The translations under genes and the position numbers were made by a program. Under the pieces are notes generated by a model. The model searched no databases, was not told where the DNA came from, and saw only the letters and a list, made by a program, of their open reading frames with translations. Shown here one piece after another: positions 53,837 through 64,000 of a DNA stretch of 64,000 bases. The stretch comes from Epiperipatus broadwayi. Taxonomy: Eukaryota > Onychophora > Udeonychophora > Euonychophora > Peripatidae. Every line of letters starts with the position of its first letter. Position 1 is the stretch's first letter. Location of the stretch: the NCBI GenBank assembly GCA_028023455.1, contig JAQFVV010006354.1:1254115-1318114 (forward strand). Direction: 5' to 3'.

Positions 53837-54568
53837 CATAGTTGTATTTTACATATCCTGTGCTATTTATAATATCAGAATTAATATTAATAGTGAACCT
53901 ACAATTCATTATTTGTAAAACTCAGTTATATTAATTTTTATTAAAAGACAGATGTTCATGAACACCTTTTTTTTTGTTTAGAAGTATTGTTTTCTAAAAT
54001 ATACTTTAGAATGAATTGACTTGCTTTGCAACAAATTATTTGGTTTACATATATATTAGCACATACCTCCAAATTATTATAAACTTGTTTGTTTTGCTCT
54101 AAAGTTTTAATGATTTTTAAAATAATTTAATAAACTAATATGCTGTCCATTATTTGACAGAAATAAAGTTTCTGTTAGATCAGCAAAAAGAAAAAAAAGA
54201 AATTTTGTTGAATAGACTTTTTAAAACTGACTAGTAAAAAAAATATAGACTGCAATATTTCAGTTTGATCACATAATCGAGATGAAAAGAAATAAAGTTG
54301 TTTTAAATATTTATCTGACAAAAATGTAGCATCTGCCATTAGTCTTTCACAATATTTCTGCATAATTAAAATTAATTATTCTAATAAAATAATTAATTTA
54401 GTATGACAAAATTTTAATTAAGTTATCCCTGTGATCGTATTTTTTAATGAACGTTTATCAATAATTAATCCTACTTTGCATTGTGATTAATCTCGCCATT
54501 CTAAATGTTTAACTCTATGACGGCTATAGTTTCAGTAATTTTTGAAAATTAATTTTTCCTTTGACATC
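53837..54568. other. AT-rich DNA, no feature recognised
   Basis: No recognisable frame. Confidence 0.5.
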
Positions 54569-54579
54569 TTATATGATCA

Positions 54580-55467
54580 ATTTTTTAAAAAAGAGATGCA
54601 ACATTATATGAATGTCTAAATCCCCCTTAACTTTTTCCAAACTCAGCATAAAACTCAAGAACTCACACTCTCTATGATCAATTTGTTTATATTTATTCTC
54701 CCACAACTTTCTTATTTGAACTCTTTCTGTTTGTATACATTCACATTCAATTAACAGATGCCTAATATTTTCTATGCCTTGCTTACATAACTTGCAGAAT
54801 AAATCACCCAAATTTCTACAGTTATTTGTATATTCCCTAGTTGCTAACAACCCTGTTCTAGTGTTAAACAGTAAACTATTTTCTCTGTTACTGTCATAAA
54901 TTACCTCACACCTAATATTTTGTTTACTTCTATATATATTTCAACTCTTTTTACTATCCATACTAGTTCTTCATGTCTCCAATTCCCTATTGTTATTAAT
55001 GCATCCAATCTTCTATCTCATTCCTTGCCAATATAACACTCAAAAATTCTCTGAAACAATCATCCTACCTTTTGTACAGTTATACTGACAAAGTTTTGAT
55101 CCAAATCTTTTGCATACCATACTATATTTCTCACTCATATTGTTGCCTGTCCTTTATTCATAACCCAATTAAATAGTGTTTTGGCTATTCCTTTATTATC
55201 CATAAATTGCAATCTATTGAATATTTCCATTTCTCCTTAATTTGCCTCCTTTGATGACCACACATCTGCATCAAGTGCATGTCTTCCTCTATCTCTTTGT
55301 ACTTTTTCTAAGTAAAATAACACTTCTTTATTAACACCCAACACATTAATATCATAAGTTAACCATGCTACTGCCATTCCCTTCCATACAATTCTATCTA
55401 CATCATAATTATTATGTGAAGACTCTGTTAATTTCTTTATCAGTCCATTTCTTTTAATTTTTCCCAT
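54580..55467 (-). pseudogene. Post-RT and Cys/His knuckle region of LINE copy B
   Basis: The frame at 55467-55237 has VAWLTYDINVLGVNKEVLFY and LEKVQRDRGRHALDADVWSS, close to copy A. Then after frameshifts 54850-54569 gives LFCKLCKQGIENIRHLLIEC, a C-x2-C-x(n)-H-x(4)-C knuckle typical of LINE C-termini ('CxxC...E...HxxxxC'). The knuckle is presumed to bind nucleic acid. Confidence 0.75.
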
Positions 55468-55494
55468 TCATCAAAGCAATTTCTCTTATTACTT

Positions 55495-55605
55495 AAGAAA
55501 ATATAGAAGATTTGAACTCAGACTTTCAAGTACCCATCAACTTTCCACACTATCTCATACCACTGATACATATGACCACACACATGCAAAAACGATAATA
55601 TTATT
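55495..55605 (+). repeat. Family R fragment inserted in LINE copy B
   Basis: TTTGAACTCAGACTTTCAAG, then CACACTATCTCATACCACTG, then GACCACACACATGCAAAA match the family R unit in order. Copy A of the LINE has uninterrupted sequence at the equivalent place, so this piece moved into the LINE after it landed. Confidence 0.7.
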
Positions 55606-56278
55606 CCCAAATAGTTATACCTATTTGCCACATTTAATTTTATATCCCCCAATACAATTTATTTCTCTTCTCTTTTCCCAGCATTTATCATTATTACTTT
55701 TGATTTTACTTCACTGCATTTAATCCCCATCTTTTTACCTGCCCTTGTGCATGTCTTCAGCATAACTTCCATAACTTTTCTACATTCTATACACAAGAAC
55801 ATATCATCAGCAAATAAAAGAGCTAATAATATATACAGTCCCTTGTCACCTATTAATGGTATATTTACTCCTCTTCCTAGTCTTTCTATTTCTCTTTCCA
55901 TTTCTCTCAAATATAACAAAAACAAAATAGGTCACATACGGAATTCTTGCCATAGTTCTACTCCACTTTTAACTATAATGATTCTATATTTTCTAATTGA
56001 TACATATAGTAATTATTTTCATACAATCTCTTAATAATATCCACAAAAGCTCCATTCATTCCCAAATTTACTAAATTTACTGATACTCTATTTCTATTTA
56101 TTTTATCATATGCATTCTCTGTATCTATAAAGACCATATATAACTGTCTACCTGCATTCCTACTCATATCTATAAGGTGTGTGACAATAAAAAACTATCT
56201 CCTATATGCCTATCCAATTAAAAACCTTCTTGCATTTTTCCCACTATATTATTTTCTATTTTGCCATTTGTCCAGTCA

Positions 56279-56343
<65 letters not shown>

Positions 56344-56715
56344 TCATATAATACTATGTTACTGCTATCTGTCTATAATTGTTTAACTTTCTATGCTCAA
56401 TACCCTTTTTTTAAATGGTAGGCTTACTCTTGTATTATTCAAGGTCTCTGGAAATTTTCTCTTCAGTGCCATCCTATTAAAACATGATAATAGATTTAAT
56501 TTTGTCTTATTTTCTAAATTCATCACTATCTTTGCTGCCCACCCATCTAAACCTCTTGCTTTTCTACTTTTCAATTTTTTCCCTACCTCATTCAATTCAT
56601 TTTCTGAAAACCTAGTATTTAGATTACTATATACTTTTATGTTTGTTATCACTCTGTCCTTCACATCCAATATCATTTCTATATCTATTACATACTTATT
56701 TATGATTAATTCCAA
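55600..56715 (-). pseudogene. Reverse transcriptase domain of LINE copy B
   Basis: Frames at 56715-56383 (ELNEVGKKLKSRKARGLDGW, matching the 'GKAPGPDG' entry block), 56167-55973 (LYMVFIDTENAYDKINRNRV, box A with its Asp, then LVNLGMNGAFVDIIKRLYEN) and 55925-55659 (GLYILLALLFADDMFLCIE, the FADD box intact, then KKMGIKCSEVKSKVI). The spacing is normal apart from the TA tract between the first two. This copy keeps FADD where copy A has FADA. Confidence 0.82.
56280..56338. repeat. (TA)n tract inside the LINE RT
   Basis: A perfect TA run of about 59 bp between RT blocks. Confidence 0.95.
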
Positions 56716-57239
56716 TTCTTCTCTACAATAACACTTTTTCCCTCATCATCTAGTAATACAATTTTTTCTGCCCTGTAATACTATTTTCTCCACCATCTAC
56801 ATTCCTTTTTTAATATATTTCCAAAATTTGTTATTCCCATCTCTTTCATTTTTATTAATATCCTCCAATAATTTATTATTTAATTTCATTCTCTCTCTAC
56901 AATTATCTATTTTAGCTAACTTCTTTTTTTAAAAAAAATACTTTTCTCATTTAATATTAACATATTTTTCACATTCTTAGTTTTAGTAGCACATTTATAT
57001 TCTCTGCATGTTTTTCCCTCTCTTTTGTACTTTTTCTAATTCTCACTTTTCTCTTACTTTTATTCTCCTGAATATTCTCACCTAAAATCCTATTTTCCAT
57101 CTTTATATTTCATCACACTAATCCTTATATTCATATTCAGCACACTTTTCCATGATTTCTTCTACTTTTATTTTATATTCTTTTTACTTATTCTTAAGCA
57201 TTTATTCTTCATTCACATCTTTCATTATCCTTTCTATTG

Positions 57240-57905
57240 TTATTACTAGTTTTCACCACATTATTAACCTTTTCTATTATAAAGAAATTATGATCACTAT
57301 TATATACACTCTTTTCATTATCAAGCACTTTAATTTTTCATAGTTTATTCATTCTCTCTTTCTCTACTCTTACATAATCTATTGTGTGAAATATATAATT
57401 TCTAGACCATGTTCATGTCCTTAATAAATATTTGATAAATTTACAATGCTCAAATTCACTCTCTGAAAAATTTATTTCAAAAACTGTATCCATTCCTATT
57501 ATTCATGTCATCAAATTCTTCAGTATGGCCATTCATATTGCCTATAAACATTATTTTCCCTCTTTTTAAACTCTGTTATTCATATATGCTATTGTTTGAC
57601 TCCATTATAGTTTGACTATTCTTAGTGGCCATATACAATATGGCCACCAAACATTCTTGTCTTTCTAACATTAGCTCAAACCACAAATGTTCTTGATACT
57701 TAATAGTATTTAAATATTTTTGACATAACTCCTATACTACCATCATTTTTTTCTTTCCTTTTCTACTTATATCTTGCTATACCAAATCTTACAATATAAT
57801 TTTTTTTCTCTTAGATGTGTTTCCACTATTGCTAATACTTCAAGTTCTTCATTTCTAACTGCTTTAATTTCAGCCACTTTTCTGATCTCCTACCATCTTG
57901 CATAT
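57240..57905 (-). pseudogene. AP-endonuclease domain of LINE copy B
   Basis: Across broken frames the order of exonuclease-endonuclease-phosphatase motifs is visible: NLEVLAIVETHLRE with the catalytic ETH near 57820; IMFIGNMNGHTEEFDDMNN near 57540 (family GDFNGH; here the first Asp has become Asn); a TWSRNYI-like segment with HNRLC/DYV near 57400-57380; and SDHNFF near 57293. In active enzymes these residues nick target DNA to prime reverse transcription. The Asp-to-Asn change and the stops show that it is inactive. Confidence 0.7.
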
Positions 57906-58499
57906 TCAAATATTCAATTTTAATAATTTCTTCTTTTCTTACTACACTTTTATAAATTCTTTTGACTCTTTCTTCTCTATTATATTTGTAATTAGCTTAT
58001 TATTATTAATTTTACAGACCCATTCCCTCTCCACATCTATATTTATATCTAGATAAGCTACTCTTTGTTTAACTTCTTAGATCCCATCCATTCTTAATCT
58101 ACTTTCTACTAATACTATAATTTAAAATCCTACCCCTTTTATATGTTTCCTGAACTATAATATTTTTTATAAATCAAACCCCCTAATGCTTCATTCTTTT
58201 GTTTCACTAAGTACAATCCATCCTTACTATTTAAAAAACCTATACATTCACAAACATAACTTTATTTCTCTCACATAATTTTTTCAATCTCCCATTTATA
58301 GAATGTATTCTAGCTAACACATACCTATTCCCAAATCTTGGTAGTAATCCAACTATTCCTACTTTTCCTTTAATTTTATTCAAATTACTAATCAAAGTCT
58401 TTGTACTTATCCATTACTCTCACTGATGGCTCTGACAAATTATTTCTCTCTACTATAACATAAACTATACTCCCTTGTTTCTCTACCTTATCTGTAATA

Positions 58500-59447
58500 T
58501 CTGTAATTCTAGTTCCAGGCAAACATGTTTCTATTTTACCTTGCAAATATATCTCCACATCAACTAATTAGTAAGTCTCCTATCAATACTGTCTTACAGC
58601 TTACTTTCTCTACTTCATCCATAACATTCTCTTCCACCTTCTGGACTTTCTTATGTAGATATTCCTTATTATTTCTATTCATTAATTCCTTGATCTGCTT
58701 ACACTTCATCTCTAACAATTTTAGTTTTACTTCTGCATACATTACCTCTTTTTCTATCTTATTTATTCATTGGCTAACTATCTCCATTGCACTACTTACT
58801 TTGTCATCCATATCTCTTGTCACTCCATTAAATATATATCCTATTCTATCTTCCTTAACTATATTTTCCTAACTTTTTCTTTAAACTATCTACACTTAGA
58901 AATCATTTTTTCATCTTTTTTATCACATTTATACACAATCTAAATACCATATACCTGTTACATCCTTCCTATTTAAGCATTTCAAATAAAAATCCTTATG
59001 ACATATGATATACTCTACGATAACATGCCTAATTTCTTTTTGATCATTATATATACATTATGGGATATAAATCCAATCCATACTTCGTTATTTTTAATTC
59101 CCCTACTTTATATTTAAATTTATGATTTTTTTACTACTCTTCAAACCTCCTTATAGAAATTGAAAAAACATTTTTTTTAAAATGGCGACTGGAAACACAT
59201 GTTTCCTAATGTTATCCTCTTTCTCAAATAAAACACTTTTTTTTAAATTGAAAAATTCTTTAATAGCAAACTTACTAAAACCCACTAATCTTACATAGGA
59301 CTTTGTTTTAAAACCTCCTTGCAGTAAAACACACACAAATATTTTTCCTTTTATATTTAAAATGGTGTATCGAATCACTTTCCAAACATTAACAATATTT
59401 CCCCCAATCTTTCCAAATCCAATTAAATCTATATCTCTGTACTCCAA
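58500..59447 (-). pseudogene. ORF1-like region of LINE copy B
   Basis: Begins with a 98-codon frame (59447-59151) starting MEYRDIDLIGFGKIGGNI and containing YVRLVGFSKFAIKEF. A later frame (58742-58560) reads MYAEVKLKLLEMKCKQIKEL, then NKEYLHKKVQKVEENVMDEV, a charged heptad-like stretch consistent with a coiled coil. A zinc knuckle or RRM is not evident. Assigned as ORF1 mainly from its position upstream of the endonuclease. Confidence 0.45.
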
Positions 59448-59460
59448 ATTTACTTTTCAC

Positions 59461-60178
59461 CTCCACACACTAAGCAAATATTCTGCAGAAACAATATTTT
59501 TTTCCAGATGATATTAAAAATATATAAACTGTAACTTATTTTGCAAGACAAATCAGCTAAATCAGTACACAAGGCAGACAAAGTGTTTATACATTAAGAT
59601 AATTAAAGTGCCATCGAGCTTCAGCACATGGCAATACATTTAAAAACCAAAAAAGGAAAATTTTTCCAAATTCTATTGGTATACATGTGTCAACCTTTAA
59701 GTCAAAGTATTAATAAAATATAAAATGATCATTCGATTGTATATAGATGACAATATGGTAAAAGATATTATAGCTGAACTTCAAATCAAACACAGATATA
59801 AAGAAATCCTGCTTCAATGCAGGCAACCATTAAACTTTACATTGTAGATGGCAGATTGGCATTAAAAAAATTTGGATAAGTGGATATTTAATGTTATAGG
59901 TGCTCTCAAATACTATATTAATTAGTTATCTCATATTCATTATCTTTATTTTTTATTTTGTATTTAAAAATATATATTTCTTAATGATAATAAAAATATT
60001 ATCATAATATTATATTATTTTCACATAATTGTTAATTATTTTGGACGTTTAAAAATAAAACAAATGTATTCAATACTTTTTTTATTGGATGTTAAAAAAA
60101 AAATGAAATGAAAAACAGATATCCTTCTAATAATTATTTTTTACTATTTTTTAAAATGAAACCCTTAAACTGTTTGGA

Positions 60179-60212
<34 letters not shown>

Positions 60213-61187
60213 TAAATAATTAAAAGAATTGTAGCTATAATTATAATTAAGTGATTATTTACTAAATCCTATTCATACTGCACAGTTTATATTTCAAATA
60301 ATACTTTGGGTGCAATTTGAAAATTATAATTGCAGTTTATAATGCTATAACTGACAATTTATTAGTTTGCATATAGAACAAATTATATCTAACTGTTTAA
60401 AAAAGGTTTATTTAAACGTTTTTATATAAATAATTTCAATTTCTGTGGTCATGTTGCATTCTTTAATATCTATATAAAAAGGTTATTTTGACAACAGTCT
60501 ATCAATATTGGGATTGTCTAAGTATTGACTGGTTCTAATAATTATTATTGTAAGAGGAGAAGTTAGGATGTTTGAAATAAAAAAAACAATGTTACTCCAG
60601 GAGGAGAATTAACTCCAATTATGTTATAAGACTAGTAATTTTAAGAACAATTTATAGGCAGTATTAGGAAGCAGCCATCATAATGCATATAGATTTGTTC
60701 TATGGACCTTAATTTAATCTGATAGTGTTCAAAAGTACCTAATCATATTATTCTCCCTAATTTCAAAAAAGTTAATCTACAAAATATTTATAATCTATTG
60801 AATGAAACATATAAAGATTTTAACTTAATAATTAATATCAATCCTCAAAACATTTATTTGTTAATAATAAAAAAACTTTTCAGTAACATTTAGTTTGGAT
60901 CATGTAACTTTGTGAAAATGCATCAGTTTAAATATCATGGTACATTCTTAGATGTACTCCACTGTTAAAGCGAAACCGTTTTCAATATGCTTCTTTACTT
61001 AATAACATAAAGTGTAAAATTACTTATCATTGTTGTGTATAAACACATGAATTTGTCAAACTTATTGTATAAAAATAAAACCTGAACAACTATCAGTTTA
61101 ACATAACAATAATAAAAAAAATCTCATTTATATATGTTCTATAATTTTTTAAATATATAACTATAATATTATAAGACTAATATATAC
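59461..61187. other. AT-rich DNA, no gene; (TA)n at 60178-60211
   Basis: The TA run is preceded by GGAGAAT and followed by CCTAAATAAT, the same right flank as at 27717. No frame or family recognised elsewhere. Confidence 0.55.
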
Positions 61188-61244
61188 TGTGCCGGGCAAA
61201 ATATGCTTATCCATCTAACACGAGCTGGAACTCACAAAATGTAC

Positions 61245-61350
61245 TTCAAACCCAGTCGAGCCTGAGATTTTGGTCAGGGACCAGCCTGGATTCGAACCCA
61301 CTCTCCAAGCCCCAGATCAAACACCTAATGGACAACATAACAATGATGGC
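61245..61350 (-). mobile_element. tRNA-like segment (second SINE type or tRNA fossil)
   Basis: The minus strand has an A-box-like GTCCATTAGGTG (61322-61333) and a consensus B box GGGTTCGAATCC (61288-61299) at tRNA-like distance, with GATCTGGGGCTTGGAGAGT between. It differs from the three 108-bp SINEs. It could be the head of a second tRNA-derived SINE. No CCA end or full cloverleaf could be fitted, so it is not an intact tRNA gene. Confidence 0.5.
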
Positions 61351-63307
61351 CCATGAGAATTAATTCTTAATCCGGCCCACTAGCAAATCGGAGAAACAAA
61401 AGACTCATGGACTTAAACATCTATATAAACAACTTAAACACTAAAGACATTCCAAAGATAAAATCTAATATAATTAGTTAATAGGGGTTTTACTAATGAA
61501 ATAGCTATGGGAAATTAGTGAATTGGATTGATTTAATAATGAGACAGAAACTGATATATGATGAATTAAAATATATTTATTGACAATTGTTGTTGGCAAA
61601 TGCACGCAGGCATTTTATTTATAAAGTAACATTACTCTAGGCCATTTAAACAATAATTGATATGTTGGCTATTATTTAATTGATCCAATATTATTTAATG
61701 GAAACAAATAGCCCGACTATATAACTAATCACTACATTAACTTTTACTAGTTATGCCCTTTCATCATCAGTTCGAGTGGCTATTGTTCGTGAAATCAAAC
61801 CAAGTCTGGAGTGAAGCTTAATAATACGTCTTAATTATAATAAATTTATATTAACTATGGGCTTTTAAAGTGTCCCAGATAGCTTTAGATCGAACGGGTT
61901 TTCAAGAATGCTTCAGATCAACACCGAAGACTGCATATTAGGGAGGGAGAGTTGGTTATAACGATTTTACTAATACGCTAGGCACAAGTAAAATATAATA
62001 ATGAAGTGGCTCTGCAGATGGAAGAATAGTTTTAGGGTTTTTGTGACAAACAACGGTTTACCCAATAACCGGTCGTCATGCTGCAAAAGGGAACCTTTAT
62101 TTGGTTCATAAGAAGCGGGGGACTTAGTGCTAATCTGGCCCGTAGCTCAGACTTCACTACTGCACTACCCTATAAGAGAAGATGTGCTGGAAACACCGTG
62201 GCTCCATCTTATATATAAAACAGCACAATGAGAAAAATATTAATAAGTTTCACATCCGCCAAGCCGAAGGATATTATAAATGAAATATCACATATTAAAT
62301 GAACACAAGTTTATCAGCTTGATCAAAAGAGCCAACTCTTCTGTAGCATAAGAAATATGTATATGCTACTGACGGGAATATATACAAACTTTACTTTATC
62401 CCGTTCAATCTCTTTAGTTATCTATAACTACTAAACTTTTAAAAAGGAGGAAAAGTATATTTAATAAGGGACTTACGGATACTTTACTAAAAAAATATAC
62501 TTATGATTGCACTCCAGGCTAGTTTAATCTTTAGTAATATAATAATTAAAGGTTGAAAAGCCACATTTTATATTTATATTAATTAATTTACTAAATGACA
62601 AAATATGAATTTGGGTTTCGAAACAGCGCACGAAATGACACTATATAAATAATAATACGAAGATTTTAAATTTATATGTTTAAAAACATATTCTATAATT
62701 AAATGCATGCCGTTTTGAAACATAGGCACAACTAATAATAATTAAAAATAAGCAAAAGAAAAGCAAAATATAACTGCAGTGATTAAATTATATAGCAAAA
62801 CATTAATTAACACAGAAATTTACAAAAGTATTTCATATTATAGAATTTAAAGATTATTTGGAAAACAATTTAGAAAAAAGTTTCGATAATATGGTTAGCT
62901 AACCTGTTTTTGAAGAAATCATGATTGTTTTTGAAATTCACAGAGCTCTGCTATTTTAAATAATATTATAACAGTTCCATAGCTGGACTGGATAGATTCG
63001 AGCTGGAACGAAGGTGAGTTCTTTGGTGGCTTATGGCATGTTCTTATTCAGTTGCGAGATGATTTAAAATGGTGTTGGAATGATGGCAAGTCCCTTTTAG
63101 TGACATATGGCATCTTTCATTTGGTATAAGCTTTTTGGTTGTTGCTTCGGCATTTGATGGACTGAACTCAGCGTTCCATCACGGGAACGGCAGCAAAATT
63201 TTGCCTGACTTTAGCCGGACATGATAAAATTAAACAATTTATAACTTGAATAGTAATAGCTCTTCAAAAGCAAGATGGAGTATATCTTTCCGCTTAAAAT
63301 AAGCCCT

Positions 63308-63315
63308 ATTTATAC
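63308..63315 (-). promoter_or_regulatory. TATA box in LTR-like block
   Basis: The minus strand reads GTATAAATAGGGC, matching the TATAAATA consensus; transcription would start about 25-30 bp downstream (near 63285) and run towards lower coordinates. Confidence 0.5.
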
Positions 63316-63644
63316 ATTTCGACTAAACTTTAACACCTTTTTGGAATTTCATTAGCCTCGGGACCAACTGACTTTTAATTAAACAAAATAATATAATTTA
63401 AAATTTCTACAACATATAACGTCTCCGAGGTGTTACATTTAATTACTTAAAATTATTAAAATATATAAATTATATAATTTGATTCAGTTTCATTAATTAA
63501 ATTCCTTTTTAAGTGTTAAAGAATGTTAAAGCTTAGCAGAAGGAACGGTATTCTGATTTAATGATAAAGTCTTTTGTTGCAAACAAAAATCAATCAGTAA
63601 ACTAGATTTTACTTTTTACCCGGTGTGCAGTCACTAATTCATAT

Positions 63645-63742
63645 GTCATGGCATCGGCCGGGACGCAAACCAACAACCGTCTGCAACCAACTACTTGCTT
63701 GCAAGGCAGCTGCAATAACATCTCGGCTAACAACACTTGACA
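63645..63742 (-). mobile_element. tRNA-headed SINE, copy 3
   Basis: The minus strand reads TCAAGTGTTGTTAGCCGAGA, GCTGCCTTGCAAGCAAGTAG, TTGGTTGCAGACGGTTGTTG, then GATGCCATGAC. AATTCATAT (63636-63644) and AATTGATAT (63743-63751) look like a target duplication with one mismatch. The A-tail is not visible. A 62-codon + strand frame over it (63625-63813) is an artefact. Confidence 0.8.
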
Positions 63743-63751
63743 AATTGATAT

Positions 63752-64000
63752 ATTGTTTACACAAAATTCTCATTTTTAATTACCAACGAAGGATTTTTAT
63801 TTTACTGAAATAAATAACTTTTAACATATTTGTTTTTACAATATCATTTGTTTATAATAAAAAAAAAGCAAATTTAAAGAAAATACTTTAGTTTCAATTA
63901 TATATGTAAAACATTAAATCAGAAAACCGTTAAATATAATTTAAAGAAAATGTTTTACAGTATCTTTTTATTTAAACTTAAATATATGTATAAATCATTT
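63752..64000. other. AT-rich DNA to the window end, no feature
   Basis: No recognisable frame or repeat. Confidence 0.5.

Larger units (their letters stand above)
54569..59460 (-). pseudogene. Nearly full-length but dead APE-type LINE, copy B (whole element)
   Basis: Minus-strand order: ORF1-like region (59447 to about 58500), AP-endonuclease domain (about 57905-57240), RT (56715 to about 55600), post-RT and Cys/His region (55467-54580). Same family as copy A at 30.8-32.5 kb. Composition of the coding parts is C/T-rich on the + strand, hence the many unbroken but meaningless + strand frames. Stops and frameshifts occur in every domain. Two insertions are visible: a family R fragment (55495-55605) and a TA tract (56280-56338). 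The 3' end lacks the A-rich tail seen in copy A and appears truncated near 54569. The family copies itself by target-primed reverse transcription; this copy cannot. Confidence 0.82.
61188..63437 (-). mobile_element. Candidate long LTR or other retroelement remnant
   Basis: A block clearly less AT-rich than its flanks and retaining CpGs. On the minus strand it begins TGTAACACCTCGGAGACG, a start seen in many Ty3-type LTRs, and ends CCCGGCACA, so it has TGT...ACA ends about 2.25 kb apart. About 125 bp in is TGTATAAATAGGGC (63303-63316), a strong TATA box. No primer-binding site, polypurine tract, gag or pol is seen and the flanking 5-bp words (TATAC, TTTAA) do not match, so both ends are uncertain. 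A tRNA-like segment lies inside its low-coordinate end. It may be a solo LTR, or two unrelated blocks side by side. Confidence 0.35.

Noticed and set aside
55747-58872. Long + strand Phe/Leu/Ser-rich frames that look like membrane proteins (55747, 56393, 57152, 58525)
   Set aside because: They are antisense to the LINE copy B coding domains; the hydrophobic look comes from the T/C-rich complement.
62130-62175. CCCGTAGCTCAGAC, resembling a tRNA A box
   Set aside because: No B box or cloverleaf at the right distance on that strand.

Overview
The window is very AT-rich (roughly a quarter GC or less by eye) eukaryotic DNA with no intact gene and no recognisable host exon. It contains decayed non-LTR retrotransposons of at least three kinds, a Penelope-like endonuclease remnant, a tRNA-headed SINE family, a decayed ISXO2-like DDE transposase, short inverted-repeat transposons and many long (TA)n tracts. 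This combination points to an invertebrate animal genome, in an intergenic or intronic repeat-rich stretch. I cannot name the species. No bacterial, organellar or CRISPR feature is present.

Layout. 0-8 kb: the 3' end of a Penelope-like element (3-284); a block of roughly 0.5-kb repeat units lying head-to-tail on one side and inverted on the other (1.19-3.65 kb); a decayed ISXO2-like transposase (6.95-7.45 kb); an RTE-type LINE fragment (7.61-8.13 kb). 8-13.5 kb: featureless AT-rich DNA with a 166-bp (TAA)n tract. 13.5-24.2 kb: two same-orientation copies of an undescribed non-coding repeat of about 4.5 kb (here called family F), separated by an RTE LINE 3' end. The second copy is interrupted by a 1.3-kb pogo-like MITE and followed by an RTE reverse transcriptase pseudogene that itself carries a SINE. 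24-33 kb: TA tracts, a heavily decayed LINE-like region on the + strand, a second LINE family on the - strand, and a foldback MITE. 33-44 kb: a third, inverted F copy with the same promoter-like block, then a second copy of the pogo-like MITE. 44-50.4 kb: two direct 2-kb repeats flanking an ORF1-like LINE remnant. 50-54.5 kb: mostly featureless, with one foldback element and one SINE. 54.5-59.5 kb: a nearly complete but dead LINE (endonuclease, RT and C-terminal Cys/His region recognisable) with two insertions. 61.2-63.4 kb: a less AT-rich block with LTR-like ends and a TATA box. 63.65 kb: a third SINE.

The strongest observations are family F (three copies with conserved internal spacing and a conserved CCAAT/TATA block), the MITE pair with TIRs and TA target duplications, and the SINE trio with clear target-site duplications. 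In addition, one RTE LINE 3' end runs directly into a (TA)n tract, suggesting where some TA microsatellites come from. Nothing here functions as a gene pathway; the parts relate to each other by insertion history. All homology calls were made by eye from translations and sequence comparison.
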